Shown here: one piece after another, positions 43,501-56,954 of the stretch
Layout of the letters: each line of letters begins with the position of its first letter
Position numbering within the stretch: the stretch's first letter is position 1
Program-made: the position numbers and the translations under genes
The notes under the pieces: model-generated
Told to the model about the DNA's origin: nothing
Databases searched by the model: none
What the model saw: only the letters and a program-made list of their open reading frames with translations
DNA from: Echeneis naucrates
Taxonomy: Eukaryota; Chordata; Actinopteri; Carangiformes; Echeneidae
Direction of reading: 5' to 3'
DNA: 64,000 bases
Assembly (NCBI RefSeq): GCF_900963305.1
Contig: NC_042531.1
Span: 7,129,872-7,193,871 of the forward strand

Positions 43501-45269
43501 CTGCCAGTCAACTGCGTCTGATTGGAAACCCCAGGCCCAGCTATTGTTCATTTCAGGAGTAGTTACAATATTTGAGCTTAGACCTGGACGGTGCTCATAT
43601 TAGGAGAGAGTTTGTTTTGCAATTGTAGCTGAAAATTCTGAATATTTATGGGTTTTTATCATTTTGGAAGTGATAGGATAACATCAGATTTGATATAAAT
43701 CGAAATTTAAAACTGGTTAGTAAAAGGGCACAAGAAAACAAAACAACCTGAAACCTCATCAATAAGTTCTGAGTTTACAGCTGAGGCAGTCAGTCTTTCG
43801 TTAAATATTGACTAATGACTTCTTTTGATAACACCCTTGCTTATAACATTTATAAACAACATCAGCATGATCACTTACAACACATGTTCATGGTCTTAAC
43901 ATCGTGCAATTTTGTTATTACTCGGAAAAGGTTGTGTTATTTTTCAGTTTTACTTGTTTTTATATGTACATGTTCCAAAAATAGATTATCTATATGCTCT
44001 AACAGGAAATTATCCTTTGAGGTGGTTCATGTGCATACTGTGGTAGTCTTTTCTTTTCTAAAGAAACAGCAGCTCTCATGGAGAGGATGCTCTCAGGTGT
44101 AGAATCCACCCACACACAGAATTAAACTCATTTAAGCCTCATTTACTTGATAGAACACCACAGTTGGAAATTTGACTTTCCCACACAATTGTTTAAGCTT
44201 AAAATCAAACCTGCTTTTTTCAAATAAATTCCTATCGTATATATATTTTATATATTGTCCTTGATTATTGAAACTTATGATCATTTTCTCACATCTGCTA
44301 GGAGCCAGATGAACAGGAAGCACCTGATGATCAAGACTCCTCCCCGCCTGAAGACACCTCTCTGTACCCACATTCTCCTGGAACCACACAGTTCCAGCAG
44401 GTAGATCTCACGTCCTCGTGTCCCTCTGTGATATTTAAAGGATGTTACATGAGATGATTTTCTTTATTCGGCTGGCATAATACATTTTACTATCTGCCTT
44501 GGCTATAAAAGCAGAGCAGAGAGGTACAGCATAGAGGTTTTCCTTATTTCTGTAGCCAGTCTCTCACATTAGCTGTGCATAATGCCAGTGACCATGGCAA
44601 CAAAAGATTTTTCCTTCACCTATTGTCAAGTTTTTTTTATTTGTGCACGAGTCTTCACACAGTCAGTTTAAGCTAATACAACACATTTCTCAACATTGAT
44701 AAGAATAATAAATGGTTTAAAACAAACTGAATGTGGTTGTAAGCATGTTTTAGTGGTAACAGCTATAAATCTAATCTAAAAAAAGCTGAATTGGAACCTT
44801 GGATATTACCAGACTATGTAAGACAATATAATAAGATAAGATGTTGATTTAGGAATTTACATAGATAATACTTGTTAGCTTAGTTAATTGTTGATAACCT
44901 TTTCATGGGATTTGTTAAATGCCAAGAAATTTTTTTTTATATAAACAGTGTTGTAATTTAAAGCCACTGATTTAAAAAAAAAAAAGAAGAAAAGAAAAAA
45001 GTAATAAATATTTCCCCCCCTTTCTCCCCCCAAAACAGAACAACCACCCCCATGGGCAGCCGTACACCGGACCTGCTGCTCAGCACATGAACAACCCCCA
45101 GCGTCCTGGTCCCGCCTCCGCTCCGACTCCTGGCCCTACCCAGACCCCCACCCCAGGCCCTGGTCCCACTCCTGGCCCAGGTCCGCGAGCACAAGAGAAC
45201 TGGGAGAGCACCGAGGAAGTCACCCCCGCCCCAACCTCCACCCCAGCACCCGCCCCGCCGAAGGAGTAA
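18398..45269 (+). CDS. usp9x: Ubiquitin-specific peptidase 9X, complete coding region, 45 exons
   Basis: USP9X (FAM) is a very large cytoplasmic deubiquitinase that removes ubiquitin from many substrates. Coding exons: 18398-18499, 20970-21115, 21281-21360, 22015-22127, 23290-23508, 24407-24522, 24671-24922, 25118-25253, 25352-25504, 25997-26101, 26270-26476, 26576-26712, 29084-29217, 29309-29399, 29817-29930, 30045-30273, 31008-31103, 31249-31460, 31812-32052, 32316-32465, 32750-32870, 32983-33113, 33273-33551, 33682-33807, 34106-34243, 34511-34677, 34816-34924, 35038-35184, 35300-35446, 35551-35758, 35861-36081, 36320-36507, 36597-36770, 36864-37005, 37139-37895, 39797-39920, 40003-40228, 40409-40538, 40662-40847, 41132-41352, 41466-41554, 41631-41787, 41937-42149, 44302-44400, 45039-45269. 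The sum is 7764 nt, or 2587 residues; human has about 2570. All exons use GT-AG. The start [14 protein letters not shown] matches human. A ubiquitin-like fold lies near residues 881-961. The catalytic USP domain begins near 1556, with Cys1567 in the Cys box ([13 protein letters not shown]), a CxxC/CxxC zinc site, and His1879 in SGGHYYSY. Both catalytic residues are intact. Confidence 0.96.
22438..22541. repeat. T-rich TTTTTC and TTTTG simple repeats
   Basis: TTTTTTC units (about 22440-22466) are followed by TTTTG units (about 22509-22536). Plain intronic low-complexity sequence. Confidence 0.85.
23083..23118. repeat. Perfect 14-bp inverted repeat in usp9x intron
   Basis: TTGACTGTGCTGCT (23083-23096) and its reverse complement (23105-23118) surround the 8-base spacer CTGATATT. 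It lies between the exons ending at 22127 and starting at 23290. Confidence 0.9.
26713..29083 (+). other. usp9x intron of 2.4 kb, no gene seen
   Basis: The intron lies between the exons encoding FGEAPQNL and [14 protein letters not shown]. It is AT-rich and unique, with a short ATTT repeat near 27018-27036 and a G run near 27594-27605. I see no exon, RNA gene or recognisable transposon. Confidence 0.7.
29598..29622. repeat. 11-bp inverted repeat with 3-base loop
   Basis: GTCTGGGAGTG and CACTCCCAGAC flank CTA. A weaker 7-bp inverted repeat (TGGGGAG/CTCCCCA) lies about 60 bases downstream. Both are in the intron before the exon at 29817. Confidence 0.85.
37896..39796 (+). other. usp9x intron of 1.9 kb, no gene seen
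   Basis: The intron follows the large 757-base exon that holds the His box. It has a short CA repeat (38323-38337), a TTTTG/TTTG tract (38425-38506) and a T run near 39290. No coding or RNA feature is recognised. Confidence 0.7.
38425..38506. repeat. TTTTG/TTTG simple repeat
   Basis: Repeated TTTTG then TTTG units form a low-complexity tract in a usp9x intron. Any open frame across it is an artefact. Confidence 0.9.
42150..44301 (+). other. usp9x penultimate-region intron of 2.15 kb, no gene seen
   Basis: AT-rich unique sequence separates the exon ending LCPEE from the one starting EPDEQE. I find no RNA gene, exon or transposon I can name. Confidence 0.7.
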
Positions 45270-45538
45270 TGTCCCCTCCCCTTCTGCTGTGCCTCGAGCC
45301 TCCATCGTCCCGCTCTCCTTCCTCTCATCCTTCGGTCAACAGAGCTCCTCATCGGGCCTCTATCCTTCTCTTTCTTTGGCCCTAGGCCAGGGCAGAGCCA
45401 GGCCTCCCACCATCTCTCCAGGCCACTTGTCTCGACCGTCAGCCGGAGGGGAGGTGCTCTTCCCTGGCCTGGGGCTGCCTGACCGTGTGACAGGGGCCTG
45501 CTGGTGGCTGCAGAGGCGAGGGAGTGGACAAGAGTTCT

Positions 45539-45544
45539 AATAAA
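45539..45544 (+). terminator. usp9x: Candidate proximal poly(A) signal of usp9x
   Basis: A canonical AATAAA lies 270 bases downstream of the stop codon. Its use would remove about 1.7 kb of 3' UTR. Confidence 0.5.
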
Positions 45545-47204
45545 GAAAACAAATTTACCCAGAGCTGACGATGCTGATGCGCTTGTCTACACGACAAAAA
45601 GGTGTACATAGTATGTTAATGTTTTTGACTGTTCAGGTCCCCCAGTAGCATAACTCTGTGTGGTTTGCTGTTGGGAGATGTTGCAGATATTATGAAAAAC
45701 AAAAATGGATATTATAAATAAGAAAAATACCCAAAAAAAAAAACAAAACAAAACAAAAAACTGTAAGAAGACAACAACTTCTCTTTGTTTTATCACCCAT
45801 GCTCAGCAGTAAAGTTTGTTCTACCATGGGACAGTTACTGGTCATTCAACTGTAGAAGGACGCATTGTTATTATCATAATTAATATTATTATTCTTAAGC
45901 TCCTTGGCAACCTTACGACCCATGCCAAATCAACTCACGAGCTGTGGTTGGTTTTAGTGTGAGATGTAGAATGGTCGGGTGGACTTTTACGGTGTTTGGT
46001 TGATGTGAAAAAGCAGTGATGCAACATTGTTCTGAAACTCATTGCCTTTCTTTTTCATTTTTTTTTTTCTTTTTTCTTTTTTCTCTTTTTCAGGTAATTA
46101 ATTCAACCCTTTTTGAAGCTGTAGTTAATATGCTGTAACATTTAGCATGGCTTCTCACCAGACTAGTGTAGCCCAAGGGAAGACTTGTGATCATAACGGC
46201 GTAAAGATGTTCTTAATCCACATCTCCTGAGGGTGTTGTTGACCCTTAGGTTTTTTGTTTGTTTTTGGGTTGTTTTTTTTTTTTTTTTTTTTTTTTTTTC
46301 TTTTCTACTTGTCTACCCTGTCTACAATGAGGGCGATATTTTGAACCAATGTATGAATAAGTGGCTTTTCAATTGCTCATCATAATCCTACAACTTTACA
46401 TTTGGCAGCCAGTTTTGATGGGATAGACAGCTTAGCTTTCATCTATAGGAAACCTGAAAAATGAAACACATATGCAACAGAATTGCTGCACTGGGCTGTC
46501 TGGTGTATTATAGACTGTGTGGTTTGCTTCTGTCTCTTCAATAGAGCCTAGTTGTAGACAGACCTGTTGCCCATCGGCTTCCCTTTTCTGCCACGGAGCT
46601 GGTCACGTTTGGCATCTGACTGTGGTTCGGGATGAAGTGACAGATCCTGAGCGGCAGTGAGACCTCGGTCCTCCCGCTCTGTGGAGAACGGGTTCCACGG
46701 CAGGATTGCACAGTGAGATTAGCAGCTGGTTAGTCATGTTGCATCTTCAGATAACTTGTAATTCTGTAGGAGTAAAAGGTAAACATCAGTAAATACTGTA
46801 CTTAATTGGTAACTTGAATGAGTGTATTTTTGATTTTTTTTTTCTTTCTTTTTTCTTTTCTTTTTTTTTTTTTTTTTGTCTAAAACATACCAAATACTCC
46901 TGCAAATGAAAATATTCTGCCCACCGTATTATATTTAAATATTTTGCTCTTATTTTATAGAATTTATTTTGTTGTATTTCACTAAAAATAGAATTTGATT
47001 TAAGAGGAACATTTTGTCCTTGTGTTATTTTTAAAGAAGATATTGACTGTACAGAGTTCTGCGCCCTGTTTTTTGCCGACTTTTGTTTTGGCCATGGTGT
47101 GACGTTGAATTCTGGAGCTACAGTCGCGATGTGGACTTTCACTTTGTGAGGTTTTTTGTGCACAGAAATATAACAAAAAAAAAAAAAGCATTGCGCCCTT
47201 AGCA

Positions 47205-47210
47205 AATAAA
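47205..47210 (+). terminator. usp9x: Candidate distal poly(A) signal of usp9x
   Basis: AATAAA is followed about 18 bases on by TG/T-rich sequence (CTTGCCTGTGTCTC), the usual downstream element layout. This is the best candidate for the main transcript end. Confidence 0.65.
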
Positions 47211-47225
47211 GAACATGGAATCTTG

Positions 47226-48546
47226 CCTGTGTCTCATTTCTACTTGTTGATGTCCAGAAACCAACCAATACAACACACAAACAGCAACTAACAACCAATT
47301 TCATTATTAATTTGATTGGGGGGAAAAAAACAGGTTAACCTTCAGTTTTTCTGGAGCTGAAGTTGATTAAGTCAAACTACATAACACATATTCGTTAAGG
47401 AGCCACAACCAGTTTATTTTTCATTTGAACTTTAATAAATGGAAAAGGAAAATACTCTGCCATCTCAATAAATACATTCAGCATTGATTTATAGCATAAC
47501 TCCCTAAAGGATGACTGTTACTGTTGGTTAATTCTGCTTTGAATATTAAAATGGCCACACTTAACTCCTTTGTTTTTTTTTATTACAGTTTTAATACACA
47601 TGGAGTCAATGTTAATGGTTTAAACTAATACAGTAAATAAGTTCTCACTTCATCAGGCTGTTGAGGCCTTCAGGTCCCTGTGGAGGCTGCAGTCAGTAAA
47701 ATGCAGCACAGCAGATGAGATTCTTCAAAATGGTGACAGTCGAATCAACATAAAGCTAGAATGGTTTCAACACATGAAAGGAGGATTTATTACAGAGCTG
47801 TTGCATTAGACAGCATGAGTTTTAATTTGACAGTCGATGGAATCATCTGTTGGTTTCAATGCAGCACTGAAGTCGGATAAGATGTGAAAAACTTAGTTTC
47901 CTCATACATTTTTTTATCTCTTTTTTTATTTTCTGGATAACCACTCCTCAACCTCATCCTGTCAGCAAAAAAGTGAATCTCCTTCATATACAGCTTACAA
48001 GAGTCACGAGCTCACAACAACTGAGGCCCTGTTCCATAATGGACACCGTCGATCCAGCACAGCAGAGGAACTCCCTCTAGTGTCAGTATACCCTGCTGGT
48101 TGTGTTAGTTTAATGCAGTTATTTTATGGTGAATCCTTCCTTCATGGTGTGGCTTCAGCTTTATTTAATAAACAGAGGCATTATGGTTACAGCTTTAATT
48201 CTTTCCAGGTACTCTTACTTCTGTTAATTTCAACCCTTTGGGCCCAACCTGCTGTGTCATCAGTCCAGGCGCACTGTTGGTATGAGGGCATTTTCTTGCC
48301 ACTTTTGGCCCATTCACACCAATCAACATATCAGTCATGGTTTACAAGCCACTGCGTCTTGGTTGCTCAACACCATCTGATTATCTGGTTTATAGATCAA
48401 TCAGTTTACTATTAAGAGTCGCTAATGAAATCTAAAAGTTGTGCAGCTGTAAAATCACATCACATTATAACATATCTGACTAAAAGGGGAAGTGATGTGT
48501 GTGTACCCAGACACAAAACACACAGACAGATTCTTTTGGAACATGT
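47226..48546. other. Intergenic gap between convergent usp9x and rpl8
   Basis: About 1.3 kb of AT-rich sequence lies between the two poly(A) regions. Small open frames (for example 48080-48415) show no known family or splice support. I see no RNA gene. Confidence 0.65.
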
Positions 48547-48552
48547 TTTATT
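48547..48552 (-). terminator. rpl8: rpl8 poly(A) signal
   Basis: TTTATT on the plus strand is AATAAA on the minus strand, 17 bases beyond the rpl8 stop codon. Very short 3' UTRs are typical of ribosomal protein genes. Confidence 0.8.
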
Positions 48553-48568
48553 ATCAAGAAATTCAGGT

Positions 48569-51998
<3,430 letters not shown>

Positions 51999-52092
51999 CT
52001 AAACTCCGCTGACGGAAAGAGGAAGAGCAAAGGCAAATCACAGGTTTTCTTCCGGAGAAACAACCGCGGGGGGTGATGGGAGTTGTAGTCAA
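51999..52092 (-). promoter_or_regulatory. rpl8: rpl8 noncoding exon 1, 5' TOP start and promoter
   Basis: On the minus strand, a pyrimidine run CTCTTCCTCTTTCC (52027-52014) is a typical 5' terminal oligopyrimidine start. It is followed by a 29-base exon and donor (TTTAG|GTAGGA) at 51999/51998. TOP leaders place translation under mTOR/LARP1 control. Upstream lie an ETS-type CCGGAAG (about 52054) and ACTACAACTCCCATCACCC (52090-52072), similar to the long ZNF143 motif. The start site is inferred from the TOP rule. Confidence 0.75.
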
Positions 52093-52604
52093 AGGGGGAC
52101 AGTATCTGGGTCGAGACGCGTTCAGGAAGGGAAAGACTTGAAAAAATAAATTGAGATAAGAAGATGGAGAAGACGAAAGTCAGATTCTAATTGTTTGTGA
52201 CAAATGTTATTGTTATTATTATTTTTTTTTCCACAATAAAGCAAATCTGTTTCAGGATGGTGAGATATCATGATAGCCCACAGCCTAAGCAATAATAATT
52301 TAAAATTTTTGTTTGTAAAATTTTGTTTTATTTTTTAATTGATTAATTATTTTATGACAGAAAATATTGGATATTGTGTGTCTTTAAATAGCTTGCTATG
52401 TCTTTGAAACCCTAAACATTCAGCCAAGCCCCAATTCTAAGGGCCGAAATCTAACAAGGAACTCTAATCCTGAAAAATACTCAAGTTAAACAAATACATC
52501 CTGAATTATAGGTAGACACTCTTTTTTAAACAAACATATCTAATAAGGAATGTGTCTTTTTTAAGTAAGAGTCATGAACCTGTAATTCTCATCACATACA
52601 CAGT

Positions 52605-52790
52605 TTAGACATTCAGGGCCGCTGCAGCCAATCCAAGTTGACACCGGGCCCAGCGAGCAGATGTATTTCAGAGCCAGCACACCCAGAAAATGACCTACAA
52701 CCCACAGGACCGGGAATCGAACCCGGAACCTTCCTCTGCTGATGCAGCGGGGATGACCGCCACACCTTCCTGCAGGTGCAATCAGGCCAA
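52605..52790 (-). repeat. Decayed tRNA-headed SINE-like repeat
   Basis: Read on the minus strand, GGTTCCGGGTTCGATTCCCG contains an RNA polymerase III B-box-like core (GGTTCGATTCC). It is followed by a tail including GGATTGGCTGCAGCGGCCC, which recalls the 3' part of a common teleost interspersed repeat (GATTGGCTCCAGCAGCCCC). The middle of that repeat seems absent, so this would be an internally deleted copy. Family assignment is from memory and tentative. Confidence 0.45.
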
Positions 52791-52809
52791 TCACATGGTC
52801 AAGGTGTTC

Positions 52810-52966
52810 TTTCTGCACATGCGCAGAGCTGATCGGAAGTCCTCCTATAAGTATCAGTGGGCAGCGTCAGATGGCGGTCAGTGTACCTGCCGACTGAGGC
52901 CAGAGGGCTAATATCTGAGGAATAACCCTTTTTTAAGTGAACTTACTCTGCTGACAGCGGCCTTGG
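52810..52966 (+). promoter_or_regulatory. Orphan promoter and candidate first exon
   Basis: Within 50 bases lie an NRF1-like CATGCGCAG, an ETS-type CGGAAGT and a YY1-like AGATGGCGG (about 52868-52876), the usual set for a TATA-less housekeeping promoter. About 85 bases on, GCGGCCTTGG|GTGAGT is a strong splice donor (near 52966). No downstream coding exon is found before the snRNA array at 54137. The partner gene, if any, is unknown. Confidence 0.4.
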
Positions 52967-54136
52967 GTGAGTCGAGTTTGCATTTTCCTCTTTAAAACAG
53001 CCCGTAAAGTCACAAAGGTTGGAGTTTGTAAGAGGCACATTTTCTTTTTGGGTAGCAAGTTGCCTCATTTAACTAGCTGGCGATTCAGCCGCCTGAGGAA
53101 ATCAATTAAGGAGGGCAGTTCTCCTTTCTTTCACTTTGACTCAAACTGCTGCAAAAATCATTGAAAGGTGTTCATAAAGTCCAGGTTTGGTGACTCGGAC
53201 AGTTTAACGACTTCGTGTTACTTTGGCAAAGCAGAAACTTTTAGTTGGCTCACGGAGGGTGTGTTTACAGCCGTGTACGTCATCTGTCTGGCGGGCTCAA
53301 CTTAAAAATACTGAGCCCTTTTAGTCGAAATGGGCCCGCAAGGCCTCCGTCCGTTATGACGGCAATGCGGACTAAAAATTGTACATTTGAAACACACCTG
53401 TGGAATTTACCTGCACGTTTTTAAACATTGGACTCGGTCGTGTTGTTTCTCCCTCTCTCTGACTTGAAGTGCGATTTTTTTTTATTATTATTATTTTTTT
53501 TTTTGCAAATGCTTGATAAGACCTGTTTCTCTCAGGGTGAAGACTCACGTCAATTGGCATTTATATTTATTGTATTTCTTTTATATAATTATACTAATGG
53601 AAGAGAGTAAAACTATCAATGCATTTCATTACCCCTTTAAAAGTCCCTTAAAGATATTTTCAGCACACTCAATTCTTATGTTATTATCGTGGCTCTGTAT
53701 GATGTTTCAGACATGTAGTCTTTACCCAGGAAAGCCAATTTTAATGGAAAAGAAAAATCAAAGAAGCCCCTACAGGTTGGTGGAACTGAACTCGTTTCTT
53801 CTTTCGTTTTCTCTGCACCAGTAACATTATGTCAGACAGATATTTCCAGGACAGATTCCATTCCCAATATGACTGTGAGGCACCAATAACTTTGTTCAGA
53901 CTCTGTATGGACCGTGCGGTTTGTGGTCCAGTTAACATACAGTTGTTGCTAAATTGTGTGCAATGCCGATCGCTGATTGTTCATTGTTATGTGAACTTTG
54001 TCAGCTAAAGTAGACTCTAGATTTTTCAGATTTCTTTAAAAGAGAAAATTTATTTGAAATAAGTCTACTAAACTGACGTTGTTGGTTGTTATTCCTGATG
54101 GAAGCTGCTTCCCTTTTTTACTTTATATTTATTGAA
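52967..54136. other. Gap before the snRNA array
   Basis: No coding exon with good splice sites, RNA gene or clear transposon is seen. The right end passes into snRNA array spacer at about 54137. Confidence 0.6.
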
Positions 54137-54450
54137 GTGCTCTACAGTTAACTTAGTCTGCAGGAGATCTGCTGTGAAGTGTGTTCAGCTCTCTTTTTCA
54201 CAAAGTTGACCAACATGTGGCTGTTGAATGAAAAAGAAGCATGTTGTTTTCAATTTATCTCAAGAATTTTAAACTGAGGTTTGACACTGCATTTTTTGTT
54301 TTAGCTGAAGTGTCTTCATTAATGTAATTCTTCATGCTCTCGACCATTCTTGAAAAATTTATAATCAGTCTGATTTCTGCTGTGGCTGCTTCCCACAGAA
54401 CTGAAAATGAGTAGCTTACTTTCTCTTCTCTTGCTGGATGGTGCTGCAAA
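54137..54450 (+). repeat. Diverged spacer copy at the array edge
   Basis: This block matches the spacer that follows U2 elsewhere (for example 58908-59125), with many substitutions. CTCTACAGTTAACTTAGTCT begins both copies. No U2 precedes it, so it is the decayed left end of the array. Confidence 0.8.
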
Positions 54451-54550
54451 AATATTCTGTAGACAAGAGCTCATCAGAATTTGAGAAATCATTATTTTAA
54501 TGTTGACCGCTGTTTTTATCCTGTTCTGTGCTGAACAACCAGCATCTATA

Positions 54551-54612
54551 ATTGCAGAGTTTCTGATGACGGGGACTGTGTCTGCGCTCTCACATTAAAC
54601 GTGTAATGGAAA
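54551..54612 (+). pseudogene. U1 snRNA 3'-end remnant, copy 1
   Basis: ATTGCAGAGTTTCTGATGAC and the following GGGGACTGTGTCTGCGCTCT align with the U1 Sm site and last stem (ACTGCATAGTTTCTGGTAG, GGGGACTGCGTTCGCGCTCT). A 3'-box-like AAACGTGTAATGGAAAT follows. The 5' splice-site-pairing end and stem-loops I-III are absent. It cannot make a normal U1. Confidence 0.7.
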
Positions 54613-55173
54613 TAACTTCTGTCTTTGCGGGTTCTTTTTACATGTAGAAGTTTGTGTAAATATTTGCAGGGAATTACTGCTGATTACTTTCTCAAAGGAA
54701 ACAGAAAGTTTTCATAATTAAGAAACAAATATTGTTCTGGTGGTAGAAACTTTTTGATGGCATGAAGCTGCAAAGTGGTGATCTGCATCTGGTTGTGAAA
54801 TGAGCCAAGCAAGTAACGACGATGGAATTGTGTTGTTAACGCATGTTTTATTATGTTATGTTATCGAAATCACACAGAGGAAACTGGAAATGAAATGCTG
54901 CTGAAACAGTATTGTTCCCCCTCCAGATCAATAGGTGGCAGCAACAGGAGGGTCGATTACTCATCCAGAGCAGGCAAAGAAACAGGAAGTGTTTGTCACG
55001 TGGGAGGGTAAAATCTGATTTGAGTTTTCGATATTTTCTTTGATTTTTCAAGTTTCTTCCAGTCTGATGTGGTTTTGTTTCTCTTGAACTTGTATTTGGA
55101 CTGCGGCTTGTTTTTTAGAAGGAAAAACGGATGAAATCGATGTCTCTAAGTCAGATTTTGTTGCGGAAGTGCA

Positions 55174-55192
55174 GCATTGCATGCTGGGAAAC
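55174..55192 (-). promoter_or_regulatory. U1 distal element: ZNF143/Staf-type site, copy 1
   Basis: On the minus strand, GTTTCCCAGCATGCAATG matches the Staf/ZNF143 consensus well. It lies 191-209 bases upstream of the U1 at 55383, the classic distal sequence element position of vertebrate snRNA genes. Copies 2 and 3 carry an altered version (near 60705 and 63438). Confidence 0.7.
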
Positions 55193-55319
55193 ACAAATAT
55201 CAAATTGAAGATGAAATAAATGAGATAAGAATGAAATGTGTCGCTCCGTATTGTCTGCAGTGACTTTGTACACATCCACAGCCCCTGTAGACTGCGGCTC
55301 TGTTGGCTGCTGTGAGTCA

Positions 55320-55339
55320 TGGGCACCATGAGTGGAGAT
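55320..55339 (+). promoter_or_regulatory. U1 PSE, copy 1
   Basis: TGGGCACCATGAGTGGAGAT sits at -63 to -44 from the U1 start, the spacing required for SNAPc binding on polymerase II snRNA promoters. There is no TATA box, as expected for U1. The identical block precedes the other two U1 copies. Confidence 0.8.
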
Positions 55340-55382
55340 GGTTTGTCGGTGACAGAGACCCCCTCAGTGTGATGTACAACTC

Positions 55383-55546
55383 ATACTTACCTGGCAGGGG
55401 AGATACCATGATCAAGAAGGTGGTTCACCCAGGGCGAGGCTCAGCCATTGCACTCCGGTTGTGCTGACCCCTGCGAATTCCCCAAATGTGGGAATCTCGA
55501 CTGCATAGTTTCTGGTAGTGGGGGACTGCGTTCGCGCTCTCCCCTG
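55383..55546 (+). ncRNA. U1 spliceosomal snRNA, copy 1
   Basis: U1 recognises 5' splice sites by pairing through its 5' end, here ATACTTACCTG. The gene is 164 bases, the human length, with all four stem-loops recognisable, ending GCGCTCTCCCCTG. A 3' box (GTGTTCAAAGGAAAC) follows within 10 bases. The only difference from copies 2 and 3 is in the Sm site, AGTTTCTGG instead of AATTTCTGG. It may be functional or a variant edge copy. Confidence 0.95.
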
Positions 55547-55838
55547 ATCAAGTGTTCAAAGGAAACATGTGGATTAATATGGAAGAAGTCAAAGTGAGGA
55601 GGAGCGGAGAAAATATTCTTTAAGTGCTGCTTCTTTCACAGAACGTGTGTCAGAAGCCCAAATCTTACCGTTTCTATAACTGAAGTTCAGATGTTGTTGA
55701 AAGTTAAACTATTTACCCAGATAATTTTTTTTTAAATTAAAAGTCCTATTTTTTTTTCTGGGAATCACACGTTATCATTAAGTAATACTTGTTGTTATTA
55801 CATCTGTATGACGTTTTTGTGCACGCGAGGAGGTTGTG

Positions 55839-55906
55839 TTTTGACGTTACTGGCTGTTATTGGAGGAAGGAGTGTCATGTGACCAGGAAGCAGCGTTTGC
55901 TTTGTG
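55839..55906 (+). pseudogene. U2 promoter fragment without U2
   Basis: The block TGACGTTACTGGCTGTTATT and its continuation to GCTTTGTGTC matches the region 90-160 bases upstream of U2 in the other units (58480-58549). It then switches to a different spacer. The PSE and U2 RNA sequence are missing from this unit. Confidence 0.8.
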
Positions 55907-55929
55907 TCCTGGGAAGGAAGTGTGTTGTC

Positions 55930-56187
55930 TTCACCGTCATATTTGGAAATGAGACAAAAGTTACAACTAATCAGGGTTTGAAATTAAAGAGTTTTTTTTC
56001 GTGACATTTCTCAGATTTAAAGTGAAATGTCACTTCATTTTTCATGTTTCTCAGCCATTCTTTAAAGGTGGAATTTCAATATCACTAATTTCTGCTGCTG
56101 TCTGCCACAGAACTGTAAAGCTTAGTAAGAACTGCAAAGGCCTGTTGGTCCTTCAGAGGATGTTGTGATATATGACAGGACGGTGTA
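55930..56187 (+). repeat. Duplicated spacer block replacing U2
   Basis: About 260 bases here (from TCATATTTGGAAATGAGACA to GACAGGACGGTGTA) recur at 56597-56856 in the same unit, and once per unit to the right, just before U5. Here the block joins directly to the sequence that normally follows U2 (GTGTATAACAGAAATG). It therefore sits where U2 should be. Confidence 0.8.
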
Positions 56188-56954
56188 TAACAGAAATGAA
56201 GTGGAGTCACAGTCTGATGGAGCTGCGTCCGTTCTCACTTTATGTTGTTTTCAATGCTCTACAGTTAACTTAGTCTGCAGCAGGTCTGCTGTGGAGTGTG
56301 TTCAGCTCTCTTTCTCACAAAGTTCACCAACACGTGGCTGTCGAGTGAAACCGAAGCGCGTTGTTTTCAATTTAGATCAACAATTTTGAAGTGCGATTTT
56401 AGACTGCAGTTTGTGTTTTAGCTTCACTTCATCAGTCTGATTTGTGCTGTGGCTGCTTCCTACAGAACTGTAAACAAAAAGTTCCTGTGATATGAATTGA
56501 ACTGGAGGTCTCTCTGTCTTAAGTAATCAATACTTAAAGATGCACTGTTATTACATCTGTATGACGTTTTTGTGCACGAGAGGAGGTTGTGTTGTCATAT
56601 TGTCATATTTGGAAATGAGACAAAAGTTACAACTAATCAGGGTTTGAAATTAAAGAGTTTTTTTTCGTGACATTTCTCAGATTTAAAGTGAAATGTCACT
56701 TCATTTTTCATGTTTCTCAGCCATTCTTTAAAGGTGGAATTTCAATATCACTAATTTCTGCTGCTGTCTGCCATAGAGCTGTAAAGCTTAGTAAGAACTG
56801 CAAAGGCCTGTTGGTCCTTCAGAGGATGTTGTGATATATGACAGGACGGTGTAATAAACAATAACACGAAACTAGACCAACATCAGGTTGGTGTACTCCT
56901 TATATACGAAACAGACAATGTGTTGTAGAAGAGTTTGTCTTTGAACACGTTTAG

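Larger units (their letters stand above)
45270..47225 (+). other. usp9x: usp9x 3' untranslated region
   Basis: The region runs from the TAA at 45267-45269 to just past an AATAAA at 47205-47210. It contains long T runs (about 46272-46300 and 46862-46877). A second AATAAA lies only 270 bases after the stop (45539-45544), so short and long 3' ends are possible. The last coding base is certain; the cleavage sites are inferred. Confidence 0.75.

Noticed and set aside
44958-45352. Glycine-rich open frames on the minus strand opposite the end of usp9x
   Set aside because: They are the antisense of the proline-rich usp9x last exon, with no splice or homology support.
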